A stretch of 11,563 nt of DNA from Klebsiella pneumoniae. Lineage in GTDB: Bacteria; Bacteroidota; Bacteroidia; Flavobacteriales; Flavobacteriaceae. A model generated the notes under the pieces. The model did not search any database. It was not told the DNA's origin and worked only from the letters and a program-made list of their open reading frames with translations. Below, one piece after another: positions 1 to 6,676 of this stretch; within the stretch, counting starts at the first letter, position 1; each line of letters starts with the position of its first letter. The DNA is taken from the NCBI GenBank assembly GCA_943325355.2, contig CALPPA020000037.1:1-11563 (forward strand), read 5' to 3'. Both the position numbers and the translations under genes were made by a program.

Positions 1-388
1 AAACATCAAGCTCTTGGTACATTCCAAAAGAAAAATAAGAACCTTTTTGCCAATCCCCTAGTTTAAAACCACCACTGAAAATTTCTAATTGTTCATTTAA
101 GGAAACCTTGTCATTTCTGGAAGTAGAAAATACGACATTTCGTAGTTTGGTATTAAAATCGACTCCGTTATCCGCAAATAAATCATAAACCGAAAAACCG
201 CTGGAACCTACACTCGCAGAAAATCCCGAGAGTAAAGGAATACCAACAAACCAATTGTATTTGATATCAGAACCCGGATTACTCAACATAGATTGCGGAA
301 CTGATGTGAAATTATACAGAATCTGTTTGTTTTGGGAAAAACAACTTAATGTTATAAATAGTATATTAATAAAGAGTATTTTTCTCAT
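1..388 (-). CDS. DUF5723-like exported protein, C-terminus beyond the window
   Basis: Only the first 129 or so residues are present; the gene runs off the left edge. The protein begins MRKILFINILFITLSCFSQ, a typical Bacteroidota signal peptide ending in a Ser-Gln cleavage site, so it is exported. The mature part (LYNFTSVPQSMLSNPGSD, then GIPLLSGFSASVGSSGFS and YDLFADNGVDFN) resembles flavobacterial DUF5723 proteins, which are probably outer-membrane beta-barrels. That family assignment is from memory of similar sequences. The ATG overlaps the stop of the upstream lipoprotein gene as ATGA, so the two are almost certainly co-transcribed and translationally coupled. No molecular function is known for the family. 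Confidence 0.7.
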   Translation of the reverse strand, partial: MRKILFINILFITLSCFSQNKQILYNFTSVPQSMLSNPGSDIKYNWFVGIPLLSGFSASVGSSGFSVYDLFADNGVDFNTKLRNVVFSTSRNDKVSLNEQLEIFSGGFKLGDWQKGSYFSFGMYQELDV

Positions 389-921
389 TCCAATACTAAA
401 TAAACTGTGGCACTGGAACGCAATTTTAAACTTCCCAAACTACTTTCACTTAATCCTGGCCCTGGCAACATTGTAATAACAAAAGCAATTTTAGTTGTGG
501 CCTTCAATATGTCAAGTTTCGTATTTTCAAATATTTCTGTTTTTGTGATCAAGTTTTGGGCACCTGAATAAGCAGGCACATTAAACGGAATGCTATAAAT
601 TGTATTATTATTGGCATCGAGAAAAGACAAATTAATGATATAGGCTCTATTTATGGTGTTATTAAATTCAAAGAAAAAATCAGCTCGTACTACGCTTTTT
701 TTAAAATACTCATCTCTAAATACATTAAAATCGAGCAAATCTCCAGTTACGGTTTGTTCTATCCCACCACTCACAAATTGATTTGCTGGAACATCAAAAG
801 AGGCTAAATTTGCTACTACCACAGGTTCTAGTATCAAGTCATTAACCTGATCAAAGTCTAATTCGCTGGAACACGATAAAGACAGCATAGAAAGGATGAT
901 TGTTGCTAAAATTTTCTTCAT
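385..921 (-). CDS. Small predicted lipoprotein, function unknown
   Basis: This encodes 178 residues starting MKKILATIILSMLSLSCSS, a lipoprotein signal with the lipobox Cys at residue 17, so it should be lipid-anchored in the envelope. An in-frame ATG 21 bases upstream (942) would put seven extra residues before the signal; I chose 921 because MKK fits the signal-peptide pattern and leaves a plausible leader after the -7 element at 955-962. The mature region has alternating hydrophobic segments suggesting a beta-sandwich, but I recognise no domain. It ends with ATGA overlapping the DUF5723-like gene, so it may act with, or help assemble, that exported protein; this is inferred from coupling alone. 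Confidence 0.8.
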   Translation of the reverse strand: MKKILATIILSMLSLSCSSELDFDQVNDLILEPVVVANLASFDVPANQFVSGGIEQTVTGDLLDFNVFRDEYFKKSVVRADFFFEFNNTINRAYIINLSFLDANNNTIYSIPFNVPAYSGAQNLITKTEIFENTKLDILKATTKIAFVITMLPGPGLSESSLGSLKLRSSATVYLVLE

Positions 922-954
922 AATAGTAAAGTAATTGTTCAACTATAGTTCAAA

Positions 955-962
955 CAAAGATA
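955..962 (-). promoter_or_regulatory. Bacteroidota -7 promoter element (TATCTTTG)
   Basis: On the minus strand this reads TATCTTTG, matching the TAnnTTTG consensus of the Bacteroidota primary sigma factor. It lies in the gap between the HMG-CoA lyase-like gene and the lipoprotein gene, about 34 bases before the chosen ATG, so the lipoprotein/DUF5723 pair probably has its own promoter. I see no good -33 TTTG at the right distance. Confidence 0.5.
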
Positions 963-979
963 TTTGTGTTTTATTACTT

Positions 980-1843
980 TTAATGGTAGGCTCCAAATAA
1001 TTTTGAGGCTACATTGTAAGCACTTTCAAAACTCGTTGCCCGTATGTTTGTGTTTTCTTTTTTAGAATTAAAATAGGAAAGTAATTTCTCTGTGGGCATA
1101 TTACCAGTCAATACATCTCTCGCCATCGGGCATCCGCCAAATCCTTGAATAGCTCCATCAAAACGACGGCATCCTGAATTGTACGCTGCATCAATTTTCT
1201 CGAACCATTTTTCAGGTGTGGTGTGTAAATGGGCACCAAATTCAATCTTTGGATATTGTGGAATTAAATGCGAAAATAAATATTGAATTACCTCAGGAGT
1301 AGAACTGCCAATGGTATCCGAAAGCGAAAGGATTTTCACGCCCATATTAGATAATTTATCTGTCCACTCACTTACAATTTCAATATTCCAAGGATCACCG
1401 TAAGGATTCCCGAATCCCATCGAAAGATAAGCCACAACTTCTTTATTGTTTTTATCGGCGATTTCTAGAATTTCCTGCAAAGATAGTAATGATTCGGCAA
1501 TGGTTTTGTGCGTATTCCGCATTTGGAAATTCTCTGAAATCGAAAAAGGAAAGCCTAAATATTGAATGGGTTGATGTTGCGAAGCGGCAATTGCGCCTTG
1601 AGTATTGGCTATTATTGCCAATAATTTACTTTGTGTTTTAGAAAGATCAAGTTGAGCCAAAACTTCGGCAGTGTCTTGCATTTGCGGAATAGCTTTAGGC
1701 GAAACAAAACTGCCAAAATCGATGGAGTCAAAACCCACACGAAGCAAGGACTGAATGTAAGCCACTTTCCTTTGAGTAGGAATAAATGTTTTTATTCCTT
1801 GCATTGCATCACGTGGACATTCGATAATTTTGATTGCTTCCAT
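980..1843 (-). CDS. Hydroxymethylglutaryl-CoA lyase family protein
   Basis: This 287-residue protein belongs to the HMGL-like/DRE-TIM metallolyase superfamily. HMG-CoA lyase (EC 4.1.3.4; mvaB in some bacteria) splits HMG-CoA into acetyl-CoA and acetoacetate, the last step of leucine breakdown. Visible motifs, numbered from the ATG: ECPRDAMQG at 8-16 with the catalytic Arg11-Asp12 pair, FVSPKAIPQMQD about 46-57, DTIG at 176, metal ligands His205 and His207 in HLHTT, the GGCP loop with Cys238, and Asn248 in TGN. Two positions differ from the human enzyme: the catalytic Glu72 aligns with Asp42, and the GCPY segment reads GNPY. The upstream TTG (1849) is less likely than the ATG. It follows pyrD by 33 bases and is probably co-transcribed with it. 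Family is certain; exact substrate slightly less so. Confidence 0.88.
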   Translation of the reverse strand: MEAIKIIECPRDAMQGIKTFIPTQRKVAYIQSLLRVGFDSIDFGSFVSPKAIPQMQDTAEVLAQLDLSKTQSKLLAIIANTQGAIAASQHQPIQYLGFPFSISENFQMRNTHKTIAESLLSLQEILEIADKNNKEVVAYLSMGFGNPYGDPWNIEIVSEWTDKLSNMGVKILSLSDTIGSSTPEVIQYLFSHLIPQYPKIEFGAHLHTTPEKWFEKIDAAYNSGCRRFDGAIQGFGGCPMARDVLTGNMPTEKLLSYFNSKKENTNIRATSFESAYNVASKLFGAYH

Positions 1844-1876
1844 AGCCAAATATAAGAAAGTTTAGTGTCTAAAAAC

Positions 1877-2896
1877 TTAAAGTTTTTCTAAAATCTTCTT
1901 ATTAATAGCCTTTATCAAACCTGGACCTTCATAAATAAAACCAGTATACAATTGGATTAAACTAGCTCCTGCTTCCAATTTTTCGATTGCATCTTCAGCC
2001 GAATGGATTCCTCCTACTCCAATTATCGGAAACGCTTTATTGCTATTATCCGAAAGAAATCGAATGACTTCCGTAGCACGTTTTGCTAATGGTTTCCCGG
2101 ACATACCACCTATTTCTACTTTATTTTTAGACTGTAATCCTTCACGAGATATGGTGGTATTAGTTGCAATAACACCTGCAATTTTAGTGGTTTTTACTAT
2201 ATCTATAATGTCTAGTAATTGAGTATTGGTTAAATCGGGAGCGATTTTTAATAAAATTGGTTTCTGTTTTGGCTTAGTCAAATTCTGGTTTTGCAGAGTT
2301 TGCAACAATTTTGTCAACGGCTCTTTTTCCTGTAATTCACGAAGATTTGGCGTGTTTGGTGAACTCACATTCACCACAAAATAATTGACATAATCGTATA
2401 AAGCATCAAAACAAATCAAGTAATCTTCGACAGCATTTTCGTTTGGAGTCACTTTATTTTTACCAATATTTCCTCCAATAAGAACGCCTTTATTTTTCTT
2501 TAATCGTTCTACAGCTTGTTGAACTCCACCATTATTAAAACCCATTCTATTAATAAGAGCAGTATCTTCTTCCAAGCGAAATATACGTTTTTTAGGATTC
2601 CCTTCTTGCCCTTTTGGTGTAATGGTTCCAATTTCGATAAAGCCAAAACCTAGAGTCGAAAACTCGGTGTACAAAGAAGCATCTTTATCCATTCCAGCAG
2701 CTAATCCAACTGGATTTTTGAACTTTAATCCAAAGACTTCTTTTTCCAATCGTTTATCATTGACAACATATAATGCTCTAAAAAGTGAAGGAATTCCTGG
2801 TATTTTGGATAAATTTCGAATTAATGAAAAGGTGAAATAATGAACTTTTTCGGGGTCAAAGCAAAATAGAATCGGGCGAATTAGAAGTTTATACAT
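1877..2896 (-). CDS. pyrD: Dihydroorotate dehydrogenase, quinone-dependent (class 2)
   Basis: PyrD oxidises dihydroorotate to orotate, the fourth step of UMP synthesis, passing electrons through FMN to membrane quinone (menaquinone would be expected here). The 339-residue length and the N-terminal extension (about 1-45, with [15 protein letters not shown]) are typical of class 2 enzymes, where this part forms the membrane-docking and quinone-tunnel helices. Motifs in order: [13 protein letters not shown] at 61, [19 protein letters not shown] at 90, RMGFNNGG at 117, [14 protein letters not shown] at 176 with Ser179 as the class 2 catalytic base, KIAPDL at 217, ATNTT at 244, and the FMN-phosphate motifs IGVGGI at 292 and [10 protein letters not shown] at 316. 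It heads a minus-strand unit with the HMG-CoA lyase-family gene. Confidence 0.97.
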   Translation of the reverse strand: MYKLLIRPILFCFDPEKVHYFTFSLIRNLSKIPGIPSLFRALYVVNDKRLEKEVFGLKFKNPVGLAAGMDKDASLYTEFSTLGFGFIEIGTITPKGQEGNPKKRIFRLEEDTALINRMGFNNGGVQQAVERLKKNKGVLIGGNIGKNKVTPNENAVEDYLICFDALYDYVNYFVVNVSSPNTPNLRELQEKEPLTKLLQTLQNQNLTKPKQKPILLKIAPDLTNTQLLDIIDIVKTTKIAGVIATNTTISREGLQSKNKVEIGGMSGKPLAKRATEVIRFLSDNSNKAFPIIGVGGIHSAEDAIEKLEAGASLIQLYTGFIYEGPGLIKAINKKILEKL

Positions 2897-2915
2897 TTGA
2901 TTGTGTGTTGTCGTG

Positions 2916-2923
2916 CAAAAATA
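2916..2923 (-). promoter_or_regulatory. Bacteroidota -7 element (TATTTTTG) for pyrD
   Basis: The minus strand reads TATTTTTG, a match to TAnnTTTG, 19 bases before the pyrD ATG, which implies a very short 5' leader. No clear -33 TTTG is seen about 20 bases further upstream. Confidence 0.5.
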
Positions 2924-2979
2924 GAATTATCTAATCGATTTTATAAATTTTTAAGTAGAATAATTTTACTATACTAGAT

Positions 2980-3012
2980 TTTTGGTACAAGAAAATTTCT
3001 TCTTTACCAAAA
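2980..3012. repeat. Imperfect dyad between divergent pyrD and prmA
   Basis: TTTTGGTA (2980-2987) and TACCAAAA (3005-3012) are exact reverse complements, and between them AAGAAA-A-TTTCTT (2989-3001) forms a second nested dyad. It lies in the 234-base divergent gap, upstream of both predicted promoters. It could be an operator or a cruciform; no regulator gene lies nearby. Confidence 0.45.
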
Positions 3013-3108
3013 TTTCAGTTATTCTGTACAACTACTTATGCATTGAGATTTGTTCTACACTTGGTTTAAAACTACTTTCTGCAAACTAACCTCTGCAATC
3101 TTTTTCAC

Positions 3109-3116
3109 TACCTTTG
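3109..3116 (+). promoter_or_regulatory. Bacteroidota -7 element (TACCTTTG) for prmA
   Basis: TACCTTTG matches TAnnTTTG exactly and ends 14 bases before the ATG at 3131. This supports that ATG over an in-frame TTG at 3050, which would place the promoter inside the gene. Confidence 0.6.
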
Positions 3117-3130
3117 CCAAAAATAATTTT

Positions 3131-3964
3131 ATGTCAAACACATATTTAGGCTTCCATTTTGCGGTGGAACCAAAAGAACTAGGTTCTGAAATTTTGATTG
3201 CCGAACTGGGTGAACTTCCATTCGAAAGCTTTATCGATAGTGATTTTGGAATTGTTGCTTACATCCAAAAAGAACTTTATGCAGATGGAATTCTTGATGA
3301 TTTATTCATTTTGAAATCTCCTGAATTTACCATATCCTACAAAATCGAAGAAATTGACCAGGTTAACTGGAACGAAGAATGGGAAAAGAATTTTGAACCT
3401 ATCGATGTGGATTGCAAATGCCACGTTCGCGCTCCTTTTCACCCAAGGACTGGAGCAGAATTTGATATTGTAATCGAACCAAAAATGAGTTTTGGAACAG
3501 GTCATCACGAAACAACTCATATGATGATTCAACATTTATTAGAGATGGATGTTGTGGGAATGAAAACGCTGGATATGGGTTGCGGAACAGCTATCTTGGC
3601 TATCTTGGCCGAAATGAAAGGTGCTCAACCTATTGATGCCATTGACATTGACAACTGGTGTTATTTGAATTCAATAGAAAATGCAGAACGCAATAATTGC
3701 AAGCACATTACTGTTTACGAAGGAGATGCTGCCTTGTTGAAAGACAAAAATTATGATTTGATAATTGCAAATATCAACAGGAATATTTTGTTGAACGATA
3801 TGCAAAGTTATGTTGATTGCTTAAATCCAAAAGGAACCTTATTGCTGAGCGGTTTTTATACCGAAGACATCCTTTCTATTGATGCTTCTTGCACCGAAAA
3901 AGGCTTGACTTTTGTTAAAAAGTTCGAAAGAAATAATTGGGTTTCATTAAAATATGTAAATTAG
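3131..3964 (+). CDS. prmA: Ribosomal protein L11 methyltransferase
   Basis: PrmA trimethylates amino groups of ribosomal protein L11 using S-adenosylmethionine. The 277-residue product shows an N-terminal substrate-recognition domain (about 1-95, containing NWNEEWEKNFEP at 79-90), then the PrmA signature MSFGTGHHETTHMM at 119-132, SAM motif I LDMGCGTAILA at 147-157, an acidic strand DAIDIDNW at 169-176, and the family-specific ANINRNIL at 213-220. Length is close to the roughly 290 residues of the E. coli protein. I chose the ATG just after the TACCTTTG element; the longer frame from TTG at 3050 adds 27 poorly conserved-looking residues. It is the first gene of a likely prmA-methyltransferase-clpS unit, with an 18-base gap to the next gene. 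Confidence 0.96.
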   Translation: MSNTYLGFHFAVEPKELGSEILIAELGELPFESFIDSDFGIVAYIQKELYADGILDDLFILKSPEFTISYKIEEIDQVNWNEEWEKNFEPIDVDCKCHVRAPFHPRTGAEFDIVIEPKMSFGTGHHETTHMMIQHLLEMDVVGMKTLDMGCGTAILAILAEMKGAQPIDAIDIDNWCYLNSIENAERNNCKHITVYEGDAALLKDKNYDLIIANINRNILLNDMQSYVDCLNPKGTLLLSGFYTEDILSIDASCTEKGLTFVKKFERNNWVSLKYVN

Positions 3965-3982
3965 TATTCGAAAATCACAATA

Positions 3983-4597
3983 ATGGAAAGCAACAGAAAA
4001 AATCATTGGGAAACGGTTTATGAAACCAAGCAACCCAACGAAGTAAGCTGGACACAGGAAAATCCAAAAACTTCAATTGATTTTATTCGGGAAACCCATA
4101 TAGAAAAGTCGGCAAAAATCATTGATATTGGTGGTGGCGACAGCAAATTGGTTGACTTTTTATTGGAAGAAGGATATGAAAATATAACTGTTTTGGATAT
4201 TTCTTCAACAGCACTGGAAAGAGCCAAAAAAAGATTGGGGAAAAACGCCGAAAAAGTGAGTTGGATTGCATCTGACATCACTGAATTCAAACCTGATACC
4301 AGTTATGACATTTGGCACGATCGAGCCACATTTCATTTTTTGACCACAGGTGAACAAATAAACAAGTATGTTGAAATCACTGAAAAATGGGTGTCTGGTT
4401 TTTTAATAATTGGCACATTTTCAAACCAAGGACCTAAAAAATGCAGCGGATTAGAGATTAAACAATACTCGGAAACTGAACTTGAAAAACAATTTTCGAA
4501 TCGTTTCAAGAAATTAAAATGCATTTCAGAAGACCATACAACACCTTTTGAAACCAAGCAAAATTTTACATTTTGTGCTTTTGAAAAAATTAAATAG
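3983..4597 (+). CDS. Class I SAM-dependent methyltransferase, substrate unknown
   Basis: This 204-residue soluble protein has a Rossmann-type methyltransferase fold. Motif I is IIDIGGGDS at 46-54, the acidic motif II residue is Asp72 in VLDIS, ASDIT at 96-100 would contact the adenine, and YDIWHDRATFHFL at 108-120 is the post-motif region. The N-terminus HWETVYETKQPNEVSWTQ and the C-terminal KKCSGLEIKQYSETEL are characteristic of a widespread bacterial small-molecule-type methyltransferase family (Methyltransf_25-like). No residue identifies the substrate. It sits 18 bases after prmA and 42 before clpS, so it is probably co-transcribed with them, although it is not normally part of that pair as far as I recall. 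Confidence 0.88.
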   Translation: MESNRKNHWETVYETKQPNEVSWTQENPKTSIDFIRETHIEKSAKIIDIGGGDSKLVDFLLEEGYENITVLDISSTALERAKKRLGKNAEKVSWIASDITEFKPDTSYDIWHDRATFHFLTTGEQINKYVEITEKWVSGFLIIGTFSNQGPKKCSGLEIKQYSETELEKQFSNRFKKLKCISEDHTTPFETKQNFTFCAFEKIK

Positions 4598-4639
4598 AAC
4601 AACTATTATTTTTATTTATAACCTACACAGTATTTAAAA

Positions 4640-4915
4640 ATGAGTACCAAAGAAAAAATAAGAGAACGAGTTAGCCTGAAAGAAGCTACAACCATTAATA
4701 ACGAAATTATAGTTTATAATGACGATGTAAATACTTTTGACCACGTTATCGAAACTTTGATTCGGGTTTGTGAACACACCCCTGAACAGGCAGAACAATG
4801 CTCCTTGATTGTGCATTACAATGGGAAATGCACTGTAAAAACTGGTGTTTTCGAAAAATTAAAACCTCAATGTACCCAATTACTTGAAGCGGGATTGAGT
4901 GCTGAAATAGTGTAA
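4640..4915 (+). CDS. clpS: ATP-dependent Clp protease adaptor ClpS
   Basis: ClpS hands substrates bearing destabilising N-terminal residues to the ClpA/ClpC-ClpP protease. The 91-residue length is normal. The N-degron pocket is visible: YNDDVNTFDHVIETL at 26-40, with Asn27, Asp28 and Asp29 corresponding to E. coli Asn34-Asp35-Asp36, and VHYNGKC at 58-64 with His59 corresponding to E. coli His66. The N-terminal 20 residues are charged and flexible, as expected for the extension that acts on the unfoldase. It is the last gene of the prmA unit and is followed by a hairpin terminator at 4934-4975. Confidence 0.96.
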   Translation: MSTKEKIRERVSLKEATTINNEIIVYNDDVNTFDHVIETLIRVCEHTPEQAEQCSLIVHYNGKCTVKTGVFEKLKPQCTQLLEAGLSAEIV

Positions 4916-4933
4916 AATTTCAAGTTATAATAT

Positions 4934-4975
4934 AAAAAAGCAGGACTTTCTTTTAAGAAAGTCCTGCTCTATTTT
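4934..4975. terminator. Bidirectional rho-independent terminator (clpS / YeeE pair)
   Basis: AGCAGGACTTTCT (4939-4951) pairs perfectly with AGAAAGTCCTGCT (4956-4968), a 13-bp stem with a TTTA loop. On the minus strand it is followed by six Ts and on the plus strand by CTATTTTG, so it should stop transcription from both convergent units, more strongly for the minus strand. Confidence 0.88.
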
Positions 4976-5037
4976 GAAACCGCATCATTTCAAATAATTA
5001 TGCATAAGAAACCTTATATTTCTTATATGGTTCACCT

Positions 5038-5451
5038 TTAATGAGGCAATTTATCCTTCATCAATCCATATAAAAAAGTTCCGAAAAGCGCGCCAAAAAG
5101 CACTAATATTACCGGTAAAAAACCTGCTCCAAGTAATATAAATATTGGTCCAGGACAAGCTCCAACCAATGCCCAACCTAATCCAAAAAATATTCCTCCT
5201 ATCCAGAACCTAGTTGAACCCGGCTCTTTGTCCTGAATTTGTATTGGCAACCCTTTGATATCTTTTATACTTTTTCTTTTTATAATCTGAATGCCAATTA
5301 CTCCCGTTACCACTGCAACCATAATAATTCCGTACATATGAAACGACTGAAACTGGAACATTTCATAGATTCTGTACCAAGAAACGGCTTCAGATTTTGT
5401 CAAAACAATTCCGAATACAAACCCAACCAATAAATATTTTAATGCGTTCAT
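5038..5451 (-). CDS. YeeE/YedE (DUF6691-like) membrane protein, second half
   Basis: This 137-residue integral membrane protein has about four hydrophobic helices: roughly 4-18, 39-57, 82-108 and 110-130. It carries the family signature GIFFGLGWALVGACPGP at 86-102 with a conserved Cys99. YeeE/YedE proteins import sulfur compounds, thiosulfate in the case of TsuA, using cysteines along the channel. The start lies 2 bases after the stop of the partner gene, so the two are one operon and probably form one transporter. A hairpin 70 bases downstream ends the unit. The exact sulfur substrate cannot be read from sequence. Confidence 0.88.
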   Translation of the reverse strand: MNALKYLLVGFVFGIVLTKSEAVSWYRIYEMFQFQSFHMYGIIMVAVVTGVIGIQIIKRKSIKDIKGLPIQIQDKEPGSTRFWIGGIFFGLGWALVGACPGPIFILLGAGFLPVILVLFGALFGTFLYGLMKDKLPH

Positions 5452-5453
5452 AT

Positions 5454-6011
5454 CTAAAAAATTAGGGGGAATAAAAAATGTGACATAATCAATCCTCCAA
5501 TAAAAAATCCAATCACGGCCTTCAATGATTTAATTTGTAAATTGCTTAATCCAGATATTGCGTGTCCTGAAGTGCAACCACTTGCGTAACGCGTTCCAAA
5601 ACCTATCAAAACTCCACCAATAATCAATATAAAAATCATTTTTGGAGATTCAAAAATAGCATTACCAAATAAAGCATCAGGTAACAATTTACCGTTTGGA
5701 GTATCGATTCCCAGCTGTGCGAGTTGAGCAATCGTTTTTGGATTGATGTCCACATTTGAAGCGTCACTCATAAAATGAACTGCAACAAAACCACCAAACA
5801 TAGCTCCAATAACTACCAATAAATTCCATCGCTGCACTTTCCAATCCACATCAAAAAAAGAAACTCGTTTTCCAATTCCAGTCATCGAACACAAAGTGCT
5901 CAAATTAGTAGACATCCCAAAAACTTTTCCGAAATAAATCAAGCAAAGCATTATCATACCAATCAAAAACCCAGAAATATACCAAGGCCAGGTTTGAAAT
6001 AAAATCTCCAT
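5454..6011 (-). CDS. YeeE/YedE family sulfur-compound transporter, first half
   Basis: This 185-residue membrane protein has hydrophobic segments at about 8-30, 63-82, 124-144 and 164-184. The diagnostic YeeE/YedE motif is GFGTRYASGCTSGHAISGLS at 137-156, with Cys146; a second cysteine, Cys41, sits in STLCSMTG, a position also typical of the family. With the 137-residue partner encoded 2 bases downstream, the total of 322 residues approaches that of a full-length single-chain YeeE, so this looks like a split transporter. Full-length relatives (TsuA) take up thiosulfate. In other Bacteroidota, such pairs often sit near persulfide dioxygenase or rhodanese genes (from memory); none is adjacent here. 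Confidence 0.9.
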   Translation of the reverse strand: MEILFQTWPWYISGFLIGMIMLCLIYFGKVFGMSTNLSTLCSMTGIGKRVSFFDVDWKVQRWNLLVVIGAMFGGFVAVHFMSDASNVDINPKTIAQLAQLGIDTPNGKLLPDALFGNAIFESPKMIFILIIGGVLIGFGTRYASGCTSGHAISGLSNLQIKSLKAVIGFFIGGLIMSHFLFPLIF

Positions 6012-6035
6012 ATCCTAAAATTTATTTTGCGAAAA

Positions 6036-6068
6036 TAATAATTCTAACTTTACAAAGTAGAATTATTA
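6036..6068. repeat. Perfect 11-bp inverted repeat upstream of the YeeE/YedE pair
   Basis: TAATAATTCTA (6036-6046) and TAGAATTATTA (6058-6068) are exact reverse complements separated by 11 bases that contain a further CTTT/AAAG dyad. The repeat lies 24 bases before the ATG at 6011, in the divergent control region, with no T run after it. That fits a binding site for a dimeric regulator better than a terminator. Confidence 0.6.
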
Positions 6069-6075
6069 AGGCATA

Positions 6076-6096
6076 ATTGTTGTTTATGGCAACAAT
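6076..6096. repeat. 7-bp inverted repeat overlapping a predicted promoter
   Basis: ATTGTTG (6076-6082) and CAACAAT (6090-6096) are perfect reverse complements with a 7-base spacer. The left arm contains the likely -33 TTG of the promoter for the lipoprotein gene at 6177, so a protein bound here would block or modulate that promoter. Confidence 0.45.
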
Positions 6097-6110
6097 ACCA
6101 TTTAAATTTG
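6080..6110 (+). promoter_or_regulatory. Promoter for the 6177 lipoprotein gene
   Basis: TTG at 6080-6082, a 20-base spacer and TAAATTTG at 6103-6110 match the Bacteroidota -33/-7 layout well. Transcription would begin near 6117, leaving a leader of about 60 bases. This rules out the in-frame TTG at 6108, inside the -7 element, as the start codon. Confidence 0.6.
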
Positions 6111-6176
6111 TTCTTTATAGTAACCAAAGAATTTCATCCAAAAAAAACGGAATACAATCCAAAATTAAATATAATT

Positions 6177-6629
6177 ATGAAAAAAATAGTGTCTTTTATT
6201 GCCCTGCTTTTTATCGCCACTTCGTGTGTCAGCACCCAATCGACCCTTAAAAATACAGATGACAATGCTCCCACACCAACCCTATTAAATAATAATACTT
6301 TTGCAATTACAGAATACAGTAAGGATAAAAGATACGGATATGAGAAGGATTATCCCATAAATGTTTTTTTTGGAGGCACTTGGAGTGAAACCAATAACGA
6401 ATATCGTTTTTTGAATGCTTTGGCTGGGCCAAATGGGGAAAAAATAAGCTACAAAAAATTAGAAAGTTGCTGTCCGTTTCCCACAAAAAGAAGCGAAATG
6501 GGTGCCGGTTTACTGAGCGTATATGAATTAAGATGGGAAGGACAACAAAATCCAATTACATTATATTTGAATATATACGAAAAAGGAACTCTTATGGTTC
6601 CTCTGGGACTTACATTGAAGAAAATTTAA
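6177..6629 (+). CDS. Small lipoprotein linked to kdsA, function unknown
   Basis: This encodes 150 residues starting MKKIVSFIALLFIATSCVS, a lipoprotein signal with the anchor Cys at 17. The mature protein contains LAGPNGEKI at 82-90 and SCCPFPTKRSEMGAG at 97-111 with vicinal cysteines 98-99, followed by a beta-rich tail (VYELRWEG, ITLYLNIYEKG). I recall similar flavobacterial proteins beside kdsA, some labelled 2-dehydro-3-deoxyphosphooctonate aldolase; the sequence does not support that name, which was probably borrowed from the neighbour, since there is no aldolase motif and it is a lipoprotein. It lies 73 bases before the kdsA ATG. The role is unknown; an envelope function is inferred from the signal and context. 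Confidence 0.85.
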   Translation: MKKIVSFIALLFIATSCVSTQSTLKNTDDNAPTPTLLNNNTFAITEYSKDKRYGYEKDYPINVFFGGTWSETNNEYRFLNALAGPNGEKISYKKLESCCPFPTKRSEMGAGLLSVYELRWEGQQNPITLYLNIYEKGTLMVPLGLTLKKI

Positions 6630-6642
6630 TTCTAAATCTTAT

Positions 6643-6656
6643 CTCGAAGTATCGGG
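6643..6656 (+). other. Small wobble hairpin between the lipoprotein gene and kdsA
   Basis: CTCGA and TCGGG can pair (one G-U pair) around an AGTA loop. The GC-richer string resembles short hairpin motifs I have seen repeatedly in Flavobacterium intergenic DNA. No T run follows, so a terminator role is doubtful. Confidence 0.3.
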
Positions 6657-6676
6657 AGTAAATCATAAATCCTGAC

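Noticed and set aside
4333..4602. Open frame of 89 codons on the minus strand opposite the methyltransferase gene
   Set aside because: Its sequence shows no domain and mirrors the real gene, which has clear SAM motifs; it is a shadow frame.
5000..5037. Short minus-strand reading frame ending GEPYKKYKVSYA, and an 8-bp hairpin (5004-5011/5019-5026), after the YeeE pair
   Set aside because: The frame is blocked by a stop shortly upstream, and the hairpin has no T run. It could be a decayed gene end, but nothing supports that beyond chance.
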